Below are positions 34,886 through 43,839 of a stretch of DNA of 64,000 nt, one piece after another. Position 1 is the first letter of the stretch. Each line of letters starts with the position of its first letter. The notes beneath the pieces were generated by a model. The model did not search any database. It was not told where the DNA came from and saw only the letters and a program-made list of their open reading frames with translations. The position numbers and the translations under genes were made by a program. The DNA is from Rhodothermales bacterium (GTDB lineage: Bacteria > Bacteroidota > Rhodothermia > Rhodothermales > VXPQ01): the NCBI GenBank assembly GCA_951812335.1, contig OX638293.1, positions 1,844,731-1,908,730 of the forward strand. Reading direction: 5' to 3'.

Positions 34886-36922
34886 TCAAAAACCTGCAGT
34901 GGACGTGAAGCGCGCGACGACGGAGAGGTGGAATTCCATATAAAATACGGCGCCTGCGGGGTGAAAGCGCACCGGGTCGTTGAGCAGGTTGCGGAGGCCC
35001 ATCGAGATATTCAGATGATCTCCGGCCATGCGTTTCGAAGCGGTCAGGTCCACGAGAAAGCGCTCGGGCAGGCGCCAGGGCCAGATTTCCTCGGCTTCGA
35101 TGGAGGCCTCCCGGTATTCGGGCCAGCTTGTGGCCGAAGCGTATCGCACGAGGGCCGACAGGCTGAAACGATCCGTCGCCGCTAATGTGGTGATGGCGGC
35201 GATGCGCAGCCGGGGGATGCGTTCGCCGTAGGCAAGCCAGGGCGGACCGTCGCGCCGGACCGCTTCGAACGTACCGGAAACGCGCTGGAGCAGCGTTGGC
35301 GAGAGGCGTAAAGCCATCGTGCCGGATATGCCCCCCGTATGACCGCCTGCCCCCTGAAAGAGCCGTTTGGTAGTATTAAAGCTGCTTTCGTCGCCGTCCC
35401 ATGCAATCGCGTATTCCGGCAGGATATCGTTCCAGAAGCCCCGGTAAAAAAGGAATACGCTGCCGGATATGCCGATCGGATCCCGATGTATCCATCCCGC
35501 ATCGACGGTTGCACGGCGTGGAAGCGGCTTTTGGTCGTGCCCCGCACTCCCGAACGTACTATAAGGCAGCCGATAACCCCGTTCCTGCCATAGCCCCAGG
35601 CTTCGGGTATCGGGAGGAGCGGCCCCATACGATCCGGCGAGCCGGAGGCGCTGACGCGCTCCGGGCTGCATTTCCATGGAAGCGTACAACACGGCCCCGC
35701 TGCGTCCCTCGCGTCGGATCCACTCCAGCACGAGGCGTGTGCGTCCACGCTGGCGTATGCGTGCATTCAATCCCCCGAAAAGCCGCAGATCGAAGAGGTT
35801 TGCATCGCTCAGGAGTCCGGATGTCTGCCCGCGCAAGGTTCGCGCGCGTCCGCCGATGTGTAGCATACGTACGCGGGCGTCTGCTTCCGCCACGAATTGG
35901 CGCTGCATCCAGTCCAGTTCGATATCTTTCCGGTTCGGCCGCAGTTCGAATGCGTCGCGGCTCGACGATACCCCATAACGCAATACGCCGTCCCTCCGCA
36001 ACGGCAGCGTTCCCGCCGCTCCGAGAAGGGCAATCCGATGTATGGTGGGGACTTCAAACCCCGTTTCCGGAAAAAACGCCATATCCCCGGTGTGCGAGAG
36101 ACCCGCGAGCATGCGCTGACTCCGGGGCCGGGGTCCGAAGGCGCCTGTGAATCCGAGCGTCCGGGCTCGGATGTGTGGCTGTGTGCCCGGTATGTGGTAG
36201 AAGCGCCATGCCCGGTCGTGCAGCGCTGCGTCCGTTACGTGGTGCTCGTCGAGGCGCCCGCTCGCATGCCCCTGCCATGTTTTCTTGCCGACGGACACGC
36301 TTGCCGTGTGGGTAGGTCCGATGCGGTCGATGTTGATGGTTTTCGGTAGCGTGTAGCGGAACGGGCCGGGGTCGTTGATCTCGTTTCCTGCAGCGACGCT
36401 CGCCTCCATCGACAGTCCGAACTCCGGCTTTTTCGTGTAAATGCGGAGGGCGCCTTCGCGCAGGAGTGCTGGTCCCTCCATATCCATGCCGGATACGATC
36501 TCGATGCAGGCGGTGTCGGACAGGGAGAAAGGTAGCGCGTTGAGTCGATTTCTTCCGAGTACTCGGGGCGCTACGGGTATGTCGTCGATATACAGGGTCC
36601 AGCGCGCCGTACCGTCCGGGAAGCCTGACGGGGCGGTTTGCCAGTGAAAGCCCTCCAGGCCGGTAGTATGCCATAGCGTGGAAAGCGCCAGTACGTCGGA
36701 AAGGCGAGAAAAACCGTACCGGAAGATGTCTTCGCGCGTTACGACTTCCTTGCCGATGTCCGGGACGCAGGCAGTTTGCCCGTCATGCTGTCCGTACGCA
36801 GGGGGTGTGAGAGCCATCGTCTGCCACAAGAACAGTACAGCGAAAACGGCTTGCGCGCGTTGTCCGGATCGCTCTGGACAGGACGGGTATTTGGAGGCGC
36901 CGCATTTTCTTGCTTTCCCCAT
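34886..36922 (-). CDS. TonB-dependent receptor
   Basis: A 678-residue outer-membrane protein with a signal peptide (cleavage near AYG-Q). A plug domain covers about residues 60-165 (V-V-T-R-E-D-I-F at its start, TLYIDDIPV and SGMDMEGPALLREGALRIYTKKP). The rest is a long barrel of aromatic-rich strands, ending in NLLNDPVRFHPAGAVFYMEF, the usual C-terminal receptor pattern. No TonB box is clear. The substrate is unknown. It is followed by the UbiA-like gene and preceded by the small barrel protein gene. Confidence 0.85.
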   Translation of the reverse strand: MGKARKCGASKYPSCPERSGQRAQAVFAVLFLWQTMALTPPAYGQHDGQTACVPDIGKEVVTREDIFRYGFSRLSDVLALSTLWHTTGLEGFHWQTAPSGFPDGTARWTLYIDDIPVAPRVLGRNRLNALPFSLSDTACIEIVSGMDMEGPALLREGALRIYTKKPEFGLSMEASVAAGNEINDPGPFRYTLPKTINIDRIGPTHTASVSVGKKTWQGHASGRLDEHHVTDAALHDRAWRFYHIPGTQPHIRARTLGFTGAFGPRPRSQRMLAGLSHTGDMAFFPETGFEVPTIHRIALLGAAGTLPLRRDGVLRYGVSSSRDAFELRPNRKDIELDWMQRQFVAEADARVRMLHIGGRARTLRGQTSGLLSDANLFDLRLFGGLNARIRQRGRTRLVLEWIRREGRSGAVLYASMEMQPGARQRLRLAGSYGAAPPDTRSLGLWQERGYRLPYSTFGSAGHDQKPLPRRATVDAGWIHRDPIGISGSVFLFYRGFWNDILPEYAIAWDGDESSFNTTKRLFQGAGGHTGGISGTMALRLSPTLLQRVSGTFEAVRRDGPPWLAYGERIPRLRIAAITTLAATDRFSLSALVRYASATSWPEYREASIEAEEIWPWRLPERFLVDLTASKRMAGDHLNISMGLRNLLNDPVRFHPAGAVFYMEFHLSVVARFTSTAGF

Positions 36923-36931
36923 AGTCGGTTC

Positions 36932-37537
36932 TTATTTCAGCATGGCGCGCAGCCATTTCGGATTACGCAACCGCAGGCCAATCCCGCCTGTCAGGCCCGC
37001 GGTGTCGAGCCTCGGGAGCGTATACGTCCGCATGACATGCCCTTCGACGAACAAACGCACGGTTTGCGAGAGATGCAGATCGATCCGGGAAACGAGCGCG
37101 AAGGAAAATTCTTTTTCTTCCTCGTCTCCCACTTCTTCGTCGAATATCATATGGTAGATGCCCATACGCAGGCCGGCATACCAGGAAAACGCACGAGGGG
37201 CGGTATACCCGGCGCCCCATCCTGCAAAGGTAAAAAAGGCATTGAAGGAAGGGGTATCCCGGCGCACTGCCGAGTAGCGGTGCAGGGTAAAGCCTGTCTC
37301 CATCTCGCCGAAATAGAATGGAGTGGTTGCGGCGAATGTGATTCCGTAGGCGCTCTGCCAGTGCCTGTAGGAAGCATTGTGACGCACATCCGGCGTCATG
37401 CTACCACGCAATGTGATGTGCGAAAAGGGTTCCTGCGTTTCCTGGGCGCATACCACCGAAGCGAAGCATCCTGCCGCCAGGCATACGGCAATAAGAGCAG
37501 GAAACACCTGTATCGAGCGTGTCGAGCAGGTACTCAC
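36932..37537 (-). CDS. Small outer-membrane beta-barrel protein
   Basis: A 201-residue protein from a GTG at 37537 that overlaps the TGA of the upstream Wzi-like gene (GTGA), indicating translational coupling. It has a signal peptide (FPALIAVCLAAGCFASVVCA-Q), then alternating strands with GYTAPRAFSWYAGLRMG and VRLFVEGHVM. This resembles small 8-10-strand barrels. The long frame extending to 37981 is out of register with the Wzi-like gene and is rejected. Its place between a Wzi-like protein and a TonB receptor suggests an envelope role; the substrate is unknown. Confidence 0.65.
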   Translation of the reverse strand: MSTCSTRSIQVFPALIAVCLAAGCFASVVCAQETQEPFSHITLRGSMTPDVRHNASYRHWQSAYGITFAATTPFYFGEMETGFTLHRYSAVRRDTPSFNAFFTFAGWGAGYTAPRAFSWYAGLRMGIYHMIFDEEVGDEEEKEFSFALVSRIDLHLSQTVRLFVEGHVMRTYTLPRLDTAGLTGGIGLRLRNPKWLRAMLK

Positions 37538-39162
37538 AGGGGTAAGGAAATGCGTTTTGCGCCGCCGAATCGCGCCATGGCGGAAAGCGTAACCGTGAAA
37601 ATCGTGCGGTCGTTGCCGGTGCGGTGCGCTTCGTTCCGGATGAAAGCGGGACCGGCATCGATCTGTCCCCACCAGGAGGCGCCGCGCTGGGCGCGAAGAC
37701 GCAGCCCCGGTCGCACGACCCGTTCGGTAACGCCGTCGAGAATGAATTCCACCGCATCCGCTACGACCGGATAGGGTTCGTGTATGCCCGCGGTTCCCTG
37801 AAAGAGTACGTCGAGGCGAGGTGACACGGTCAGATCGAGTTCCCCGCGCCCGGTATAGAAGGTGGCATATGCGGACGCATGGATATAGTCGTTGTATTGT
37901 GCGCCGATACCTCGAAGCAGGTGCGTATACCGGCCTTCCGGCTGGTGCGCGTTGTAGGTGCGCGCAGCCACCGCGGTCCATGCCGTTCCCAGATCGGCGC
38001 GGGCGAGGCCGGCGTACGTGAGGCTGCCGCTAAGCGCAATGGAAGACGGTTCGCCCGACTGGTTAAGCAGGTCTGCATCGTCAAGCAGTACCTGTCCCTG
38101 AAACGTCCATGCCCTGTACTGCGCCCATGCCATGCCGGCCAGCAATCCATTGTTTTCGTCGTTTTTTGGCCGCCCGTCTACGGCAAGGGCATGGAGTGTG
38201 AGCGGATTGAAGAATTTGAGAGAGAGTCCGGCGGACGAACCCGACCAGATAGTGGATTCCATCAGCGAAATCGCCACATTTCGCGAAGGACGCCAGTCGA
38301 GGCGATGAGCAGACAGGTAGCGTCGTATGCTGCCGGATCGGACGCTATCCGCTCCGGCGGTCCCGGTGAATCGCCCGTCGCCGGTTATGCTGTCGAGTTC
38401 CCCCACGATGCTTCGAAGCGCGAGTCGAGCTCCGCCGATACGCACATACATCCGATCGAAATCCACCGGATTCCGGCTCACGAGGAGCGCGGTTTCTTCA
38501 TAGGGTCCCCAGTGCTGCGCCAATCGCCCGGCGTAGACCGACACATAGCGAGTTCCGAAGCCGATGTATGCCTCTTCGTTGCGCGCAACAAGCCGGTTGG
38601 CGGCTTCGAGCGCGTCGGGGTCGTATCTGTACCAGGCATTGAAGCGTATGCCGCCCTGCGCCACCAGCGGCCCGTGTTCCAGAAACACGCGGATAGCCGT
38701 TTGCGGGTATACGTGCAGCCCGCCGACCTGCAAGGGAACGTCGCTGTCCGGCGCCGGACGCAGCGGGTCGAGGCGCTGCGTCGAGGAAGCCCGTACGCCT
38801 GGCTGAACCTCGACGCCTGCCTGCGGGCCGCTTTCGTCTTGCGACGATCCATATTCCTCGTGCAACCGCTCGGCCCAGCGCCTGACCGGCTTCAGAAGCT
38901 CTTCGGGTTGCAGCGATTTCAATGCGGAAGCGATCTCGCCGCCGGTATAGGGCAGCGCTGTCGGATGCAGCGAGGTCAGATGCCCCCGGGCCTGCAGGCG
39001 ATGGATATATTCATACGCCCAGTGATCAAGAGGTACCGGCCGGTTGGAGCCCGGATCGGTATGCTGTGCCGAGACAGTTTGCGCGCACGCGAGCCCTGCC
39101 CCGAGCAACAAGACGAGTGCCGGCACGAGAAACGGGCGGCATAGGCTACGTAGCATCGGCAT
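37534..39162 (-). CDS. Wzi-like capsule assembly/outer-membrane barrel protein
   Basis: A 542-residue protein from ATG 39162, with a signal peptide ending near AQTVSA-Q. An N-terminal alpha-helical/repeat segment (DHWAYEYIHRLQARGHLTSLHPTA, in the S-layer-homology-like or Wzi N-domain style) precedes a barrel with RIGGARLALRSIVGEL and NVAISLMESTIWSG. These are features of the Wzi/capsule-assembly family of outer-membrane lectins. A polyprenyl-glycosylphosphotransferase is encoded divergently, consistent with surface polysaccharide attachment. The family call is tentative; the barrel topology is more secure. Confidence 0.72.
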   Translation of the reverse strand: MPMLRSLCRPFLVPALVLLLGAGLACAQTVSAQHTDPGSNRPVPLDHWAYEYIHRLQARGHLTSLHPTALPYTGGEIASALKSLQPEELLKPVRRWAERLHEEYGSSQDESGPQAGVEVQPGVRASSTQRLDPLRPAPDSDVPLQVGGLHVYPQTAIRVFLEHGPLVAQGGIRFNAWYRYDPDALEAANRLVARNEEAYIGFGTRYVSVYAGRLAQHWGPYEETALLVSRNPVDFDRMYVRIGGARLALRSIVGELDSITGDGRFTGTAGADSVRSGSIRRYLSAHRLDWRPSRNVAISLMESTIWSGSSAGLSLKFFNPLTLHALAVDGRPKNDENNGLLAGMAWAQYRAWTFQGQVLLDDADLLNQSGEPSSIALSGSLTYAGLARADLGTAWTAVAARTYNAHQPEGRYTHLLRGIGAQYNDYIHASAYATFYTGRGELDLTVSPRLDVLFQGTAGIHEPYPVVADAVEFILDGVTERVVRPGLRLRAQRGASWWGQIDAGPAFIRNEAHRTGNDRTIFTVTLSAMARFGGAKRISLPL

Positions 39163-39356
39163 GGCGGCGGATCGGAGAGGTTGCGTAGTGCAAGATACGG
39201 CGCGCATGAAACCATTTCGGGACGCTTTCATGTAAGAATGTCCGTCATGCGGACAGGCCGGGCGACGGCGAGGGACGATACAGGCTTTGCGTTCCTTGCA
39301 CACCGACGCTCGGATTTCCCCCGATTATCTTTTTCCGACGGATTTTCTCACGCGTC

Positions 39357-40808
39357 GTGTCGCGCAGAACCGAACTCATATCCCTGTTCCTGGCCGATTT
39401 CCTGGCGTTCGGTATTGCCAACATACTCCTCTACATGGGCCGGTTTCAATGGGAATGGTTCGGTACGGAGTACGCGGAACCTCCCTGGATGTTTGTGCCC
39501 ATTGCCGCGCTCGCCATCTACTGGTTTTGCCTTTTCCTGTTTTTCGGCATGTACCGCGAGCGGTATGCGGATAGCCGGTTCGATGAGCTGGTTTCGGTGG
39601 GGAAGGTGGTATCAGCGGGGGTACTTGTCCTCGTTTTCGCGATCTTCATAGACACGCTGGAGGCGGGCGCCACCCGGAGCCTCATTTTCTTCTACTGGGT
39701 CGTAACCGTGTCGCTTGTGGCATGCGGTCGGGTGATTGTGCGTTCGGTACAGAAGGCGCTGATTGTGCGCGGCCGGGGAGTTCACAAGGCGCTTGTGGTG
39801 GGATGGACCGACCGGGTGGAACAACTCTATGACGAAGTAGCCCGATATCCGGAAGCGGGACTCCAGATCGTGGGCGCGATTCGCATGCGCCGCGGCGAAC
39901 CGGACTCTTCGGAGGGCGATGGAGCCATGTCGTACTCGATTGCAAATGGGGATAATGCCTTTGCACAAGCGGCGGACGACACCGATGTACATTCGATCGA
40001 TGCCTTGCCCGGGCTCATTGATCGGCTCGGTGTGCAGGATGTGCTGATTGCCCTGGGATCGGAAGATCACCGCCCCCTTATCGATGTGCTGCGCTTGTGC
40101 GACGGGAAGCCGGTTTCCCTCAAACTGGTGCCCGACTTTTATACGCTCATCGGAGGCATGGCGCGCACCGAGCATATCTACGGCCTGCCGCTTATTGAAG
40201 TATTACCTGAACCTATGCCAGCTTGGGAAAAGAGCACCAAGCGACTCATCGATTTGGCCGTATCCTCCGCCGTACTGATTGCCGGACTTCCTTTCTGGAT
40301 TTTTCTGGGCCTGATGGTACGACTGACTTCTCCGGGGCCTGCTATCTACCGGCAACGCCGTGTCGGGCAATATGGCAAGGATTTCACGATGTGCAAGTTT
40401 CGCACCATGCGCCGCGATGCGGAAGCCGGGACCGGGCCGGTGTGGGCGCAGGAAGACGATCCCCGGTACACACCTCCGGGCCGGTGGCTGCGGAAAACGC
40501 GTCTGGACGAGGTTCCTCAGTTATGGAATGTGCTGAAAGGGGAAATGAGTCTGGTGGGACCCCGTCCCGAACGCCCCTACTTCGTGGAAAAACTGGCGGC
40601 GGAAATTCCGCTTTACAACCGGCGTCACCGTGTCAAGCCGGGCATTACAGGGTGGGCGCAGGTAAAGTGGAAATACGATACAAGTCTCGAAGATGTGAGG
40701 CAGAAGGTTCGATACGACCTTTTCTACATCGAGAACGTAAGCCTCCGCATGGACTTCAAGATCCTGTTTCGCACGATTCGAACGGCTATTCTCGGCAAGG
40801 GCCGGTAA
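39357..40808 (+). CDS. Polyprenyl-phosphate sugar transferase (WcaJ/PssY type)
   Basis: A 483-residue protein with about four or five N-terminal transmembrane helices, a CoA-binding-like Rossmann middle domain, and a C-terminal bacterial sugar transferase domain. The latter holds KRLIDLAVSS, FTMCKFRTMR, RKTRLDEVPQLWNVLKGEMSLVGPRPE and the KPGITGWAQ motif. The family transfers a sugar-1-phosphate from a nucleotide sugar to undecaprenyl phosphate, starting O-antigen or exopolysaccharide repeat units. The start is a GTG at 39357. The gene is divergent from the Wzi-like gene, with 194 bp between them that probably hold both promoters. Confidence 0.94.
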   Translation: MSRRTELISLFLADFLAFGIANILLYMGRFQWEWFGTEYAEPPWMFVPIAALAIYWFCLFLFFGMYRERYADSRFDELVSVGKVVSAGVLVLVFAIFIDTLEAGATRSLIFFYWVVTVSLVACGRVIVRSVQKALIVRGRGVHKALVVGWTDRVEQLYDEVARYPEAGLQIVGAIRMRRGEPDSSEGDGAMSYSIANGDNAFAQAADDTDVHSIDALPGLIDRLGVQDVLIALGSEDHRPLIDVLRLCDGKPVSLKLVPDFYTLIGGMARTEHIYGLPLIEVLPEPMPAWEKSTKRLIDLAVSSAVLIAGLPFWIFLGLMVRLTSPGPAIYRQRRVGQYGKDFTMCKFRTMRRDAEAGTGPVWAQEDDPRYTPPGRWLRKTRLDEVPQLWNVLKGEMSLVGPRPERPYFVEKLAAEIPLYNRRHRVKPGITGWAQVKWKYDTSLEDVRQKVRYDLFYIENVSLRMDFKILFRTIRTAILGKGR

Positions 40809-40813
40809 CCGGC

Positions 40814-42805
40814 ATGGCGCACGCTGTCGCGCAACAGGACGATCTTCTGGCGATCTACGAGCAATTGTACGTTCCCAGAGCGATCGAGGAAAAGATGCTC
40901 CGATTGATCAGGCAGGGGCGTCTTTCGAAATGGTTCAGCGGGTACGGCCAGGAGGCCATTGCGACAGGATGCGCGCTCGGCCTCGAGGAACGGGATTATA
41001 TCCTGCCTATGCACCGCAACACGGGGGTATGGACCGTCCGGGGTGTGCCTCTTCGGCCCCTTTTCTGCCAACTCATGGGGCGGGAGGGGGGCTTTACGAA
41101 GGGGCGCGACCGTACGTATCATTTCGGGCTTCCCGAGCGGCGTATCGTGGGGATGATTTCTCACATGGCCGCGATGCTGCCGGTGGCGTGCGGTCTCGGG
41201 CTTGCTTCGCAGTTGCACGGAGAGCGCTTCGTGGCGTTGTGTTTTGCAGGGGACGGGGCTACGCGCGAAGGCGATTTTCACGAGGCGTTAAGCCTTGCAG
41301 GCATATGGAAATTGCCGGTGCTCTTTGCGGTCGAGAACAATGGATACGGCCTTTCGACGCCGGTGGAAGAGGCGGTGCCGATCGGAGACATTGCCGATGC
41401 CGCCGCCGGGTACGGGATGCCCGGCGTCGTGGTGGACGGCAACGATATCCTGAAAGTGATCCGGGCGGTGCGGCAGGCTGCGGACCGGGCGCGCGGCGGG
41501 GCCGGTCCGTCTCTTCTCGAAATGAAAACCTTCCGGATGCGGGGGCATGAGGAGGCCTCCGGTACGGCCTACGTGCCTGACGCGCTGTTCGCCGAGTGGG
41601 CGGAGCGGGACCCTCTGGAGCGGCTTGCGCGGCAGGCGCTGGACGCTGGATGCGCTACCGAGGATGAGCTGGAAGGCGTCCGGGTGCGCATTGCCCGGCA
41701 GATTGAAGAGGACATCGAATATGCATTGATCCAACCTGCACCCGAAAGCACCCTCGAAACGGAACGCGCCGGCGTGTATGCGCAGGCAGAACCTCTCCGC
41801 GAGCAATTGCCCGGGACCGACAGGAGAGCAGGCGTTCCGAAACGGTACATAGACGCCGTTTCGGAGGGGCTCCGGCAGGCTATGGAGGAAGATGCCTCCG
41901 TACTCTTGTTGGGGCAGGATATTGCAGAATACGGCGGCGTATTCAAAGTTACGAAGGGATTTTCGGAAGCATTCGGACCCGACCGGGTTCGGAATACTCC
42001 CATTATCGAAAGCGGGGCTGTCGGGGCCTGCATGGGACTGGCGATAGAGGGCTTCCGGCCCGTCCTGGAAATACAGTATGCGGATTTCATCGCCTGCGGA
42101 TTCAACCAGATCGTCAACAATCTGGCCACCACGCACTACCGGTGGGGACAGCTCTTGCCGGTGACGATCCGCGCGCCTATCGGGGGCGGCATCGGTGCGG
42201 GTCCTTTTCATTCGCAATCGAACGAAGCCTGGTTTTGCCACATACCCGGTCTGAAAGTGATTTTTCCGGCCACGCCTTACGACGCCAAGGGATTGCTAAT
42301 GCGGGCTATCCGGGATCCGAACCCTGTCCTTTTCCTGGAGCACAAGCGCCTGTACCGTTCCCTGAAAGCGTTGGTCCCCGATGCGCCGTACGAGATTCCG
42401 TTCGGCAAGGCGTGCATTGCCCGCGAGGGGGCGGCAGCCACCATAGTCACCTGGGGAGGAGGCGTGCAGTGGGCGCTCGATGCAGCGGAACAGTGGGCCG
42501 GGCGGGGATACGAACTTGAAGTGGTGGATCTGCGTACGCTCGTTCCTTGGGATATAGAGACGGTACTGGCATCGGTAAGAAAAACCAACCGGACGCTCGT
42601 GTTGCACGAGGCGCCGCTGCTCGGAGGATTCGGCGGAGAGGTGGCTTCCTGCATTGCCGAGGAGGCGTTCGGACATCTCGATGCCCCGCCGCTGCGGGTC
42701 GGCGCGGAAAACATGCCGATTCCGTTTTCCATCCGTCTCGAAGAAACCCTATATTCCGCTCGCGCAAAGCTGGACGAAGCGTTGCACAGCCTACTGGCGT
42801 ATTAA
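40814..42805 (+). CDS. Fused alpha-beta 2-oxoacid dehydrogenase E1 component
   Basis: A 663-residue fusion of E1 alpha (about residues 1-330) and E1 beta (about 345-663). The alpha part has a ThDP-binding GDGATREGDFHEALSLAG-like stretch. The beta part has LLGQDIAEYGGVFKVTKGF and TPIIESGAVGACMGLAIEGFRPV, as in branched-chain 2-oxoacid dehydrogenases. It decarboxylates the oxoacid and acylates the lipoyl group of E2; E2 and E3 are not in the window. Fused E1 proteins are common in Bacteroidota. The ATG at 40814 is 5 bp after the sugar transferase stop; the longer frame to 40223 overlaps that gene and is rejected. Confidence 0.93.
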   Translation: MAHAVAQQDDLLAIYEQLYVPRAIEEKMLRLIRQGRLSKWFSGYGQEAIATGCALGLEERDYILPMHRNTGVWTVRGVPLRPLFCQLMGREGGFTKGRDRTYHFGLPERRIVGMISHMAAMLPVACGLGLASQLHGERFVALCFAGDGATREGDFHEALSLAGIWKLPVLFAVENNGYGLSTPVEEAVPIGDIADAAAGYGMPGVVVDGNDILKVIRAVRQAADRARGGAGPSLLEMKTFRMRGHEEASGTAYVPDALFAEWAERDPLERLARQALDAGCATEDELEGVRVRIARQIEEDIEYALIQPAPESTLETERAGVYAQAEPLREQLPGTDRRAGVPKRYIDAVSEGLRQAMEEDASVLLLGQDIAEYGGVFKVTKGFSEAFGPDRVRNTPIIESGAVGACMGLAIEGFRPVLEIQYADFIACGFNQIVNNLATTHYRWGQLLPVTIRAPIGGGIGAGPFHSQSNEAWFCHIPGLKVIFPATPYDAKGLLMRAIRDPNPVLFLEHKRLYRSLKALVPDAPYEIPFGKACIAREGAAATIVTWGGGVQWALDAAEQWAGRGYELEVVDLRTLVPWDIETVLASVRKTNRTLVLHEAPLLGGFGGEVASCIAEEAFGHLDAPPLRVGAENMPIPFSIRLEETLYSARAKLDEALHSLLAY

Positions 42806-42921
42806 TCCTGCTGACGTATGGACATCCATTGAAATAACCGGTCTGCCGGACATTGGAGCGAAACGATCTCCAGCACTGCGCAGCATAGTATCGTCACTCA
42901 TCGGAACATCTATTGCAAGAC

Positions 42922-43404
42922 ATGGCAAACGGTACGACGAACATGCCCCAAAAAGGAGAAGCGGCTCCCGATTTCGAGGGATCGGCGCAGGACGGCCAAC
43001 GCGTGCGCCTCAGCGATTTGCGAGGCCGTAAGGTAGCCCTGTATTTCTATCCGAAAGACGATACGCCGGGCTGTACGAAGCAGGCCTGTAATCTGCGCGA
43101 CGGTCACCAGAATTTACAGGACGCGGGGGTGGCTGTAGTGGGCGTATCGCCCGACGACGAAGCATCCCACGAGATGTTTTCCGGGAAGTACGATTTACCG
43201 TTTCCATTGCTTGCCGACCCGGACAGGGATATTATCGAGCGATACGGCGTGTGGGGCGAGAAGAACCTTTACGGCAAGAAGACGATGGGGCTCAAGCGCA
43301 CGACGTTTCTTATCGATGAAGCAGGGCGCATCGTCCATGTGTTCAAGCGGCCGAAAGTAATCGAGCATACACGTGAAATCATGGAGAAATTCAATCTTGC
43401 GTAA
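42922..43404 (+). CDS. bcp: Thioredoxin-dependent thiol peroxidase (BCP/PrxQ)
   Basis: A 160-residue peroxiredoxin of the BCP family, with APDFEGSAQDGQRVRLSDLRG near the start and the peroxidatic cysteine in DDTPGCTKQACNLRD. The second cysteine (ACNLRD), five residues on, makes the atypical pair. It reduces hydroperoxides with thioredoxin. The start at ATG 42922 is chosen over a TTG nine bases upstream. The 3' end overlaps the convergent lipoprotein gene by 14 bp. Confidence 0.94.
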   Translation: MANGTTNMPQKGEAAPDFEGSAQDGQRVRLSDLRGRKVALYFYPKDDTPGCTKQACNLRDGHQNLQDAGVAVVGVSPDDEASHEMFSGKYDLPFPLLADPDRDIIERYGVWGEKNLYGKKTMGLKRTTFLIDEAGRIVHVFKRPKVIEHTREIMEKFNLA

Positions 43405-43834
43405 GGTCCCATCGCAGCACGAACGGAGTATCCGCATCGGGGTTGAGGAGATGAATTTCAGGAGCTTCCAGCACGTTTCCGGGAAGGGGCACTACGATCC
43501 GGTCATGGAGGTATGCTTCGCAGGTGTCGCCGTCGTTGTCGTGGCGGAGAAGAATCGCTGCAGCCCTGCCTACCACCCGGACGCGCGGCTCGAAGGTATG
43601 ATCGGCGCAACCTCCCGTATAGGCGACCAGCACCGAGAGCGAATCCGATACGATGGCCGGCGGCTCGTCCGGGGAATTGGGCGAAAGGTTGGTGAGAATC
43701 TCGTACGGGTCGCCGAACCGATCCGGATCGGGAGAGACAGATGGCGAGTTGCATCCTGTCCATACGCCGATGAGAAGAACACAGAGGCCCGCAAGGAAAC
43801 GGTCGAGCGCTATTTGTCGAACCCTATGCTTCAT
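43391..43834 (-). CDS. Hypothetical lipoprotein
   Basis: A 147-residue protein whose signal ends in a lipobox (GVWTGC-N). The mature part has no recognised domain; two cysteines (GGCADH, DTCEAYLHD) could form a disulphide. The start at 43834 is close to the divergent gatB gene, so a short promoter is shared. The 3' end overlaps the bcp 3' end by 14 bp. It is probably a periplasmic or surface lipoprotein of unknown function. Confidence 0.62.
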   Translation of the reverse strand: MKHRVRQIALDRFLAGLCVLLIGVWTGCNSPSVSPDPDRFGDPYEILTNLSPNSPDEPPAIVSDSLSVLVAYTGGCADHTFEPRVRVVGRAAAILLRHDNDGDTCEAYLHDRIVVPLPGNVLEAPEIHLLNPDADTPFVLRWDLTQD

Positions 43835-43839
43835 TGATC

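Noticed and set aside
37538-37981. Extension of the small barrel frame to 349 residues
   Set aside because: It overlaps the Wzi-like gene out of frame; a GTG overlapping the previous stop gives a signal peptide.
40223-40813. Upstream extension of the E1 frame giving an 860-residue protein
   Set aside because: It overlaps the sugar transferase gene in another frame; ATG 40814 gives the expected fused E1 start just after the previous stop.
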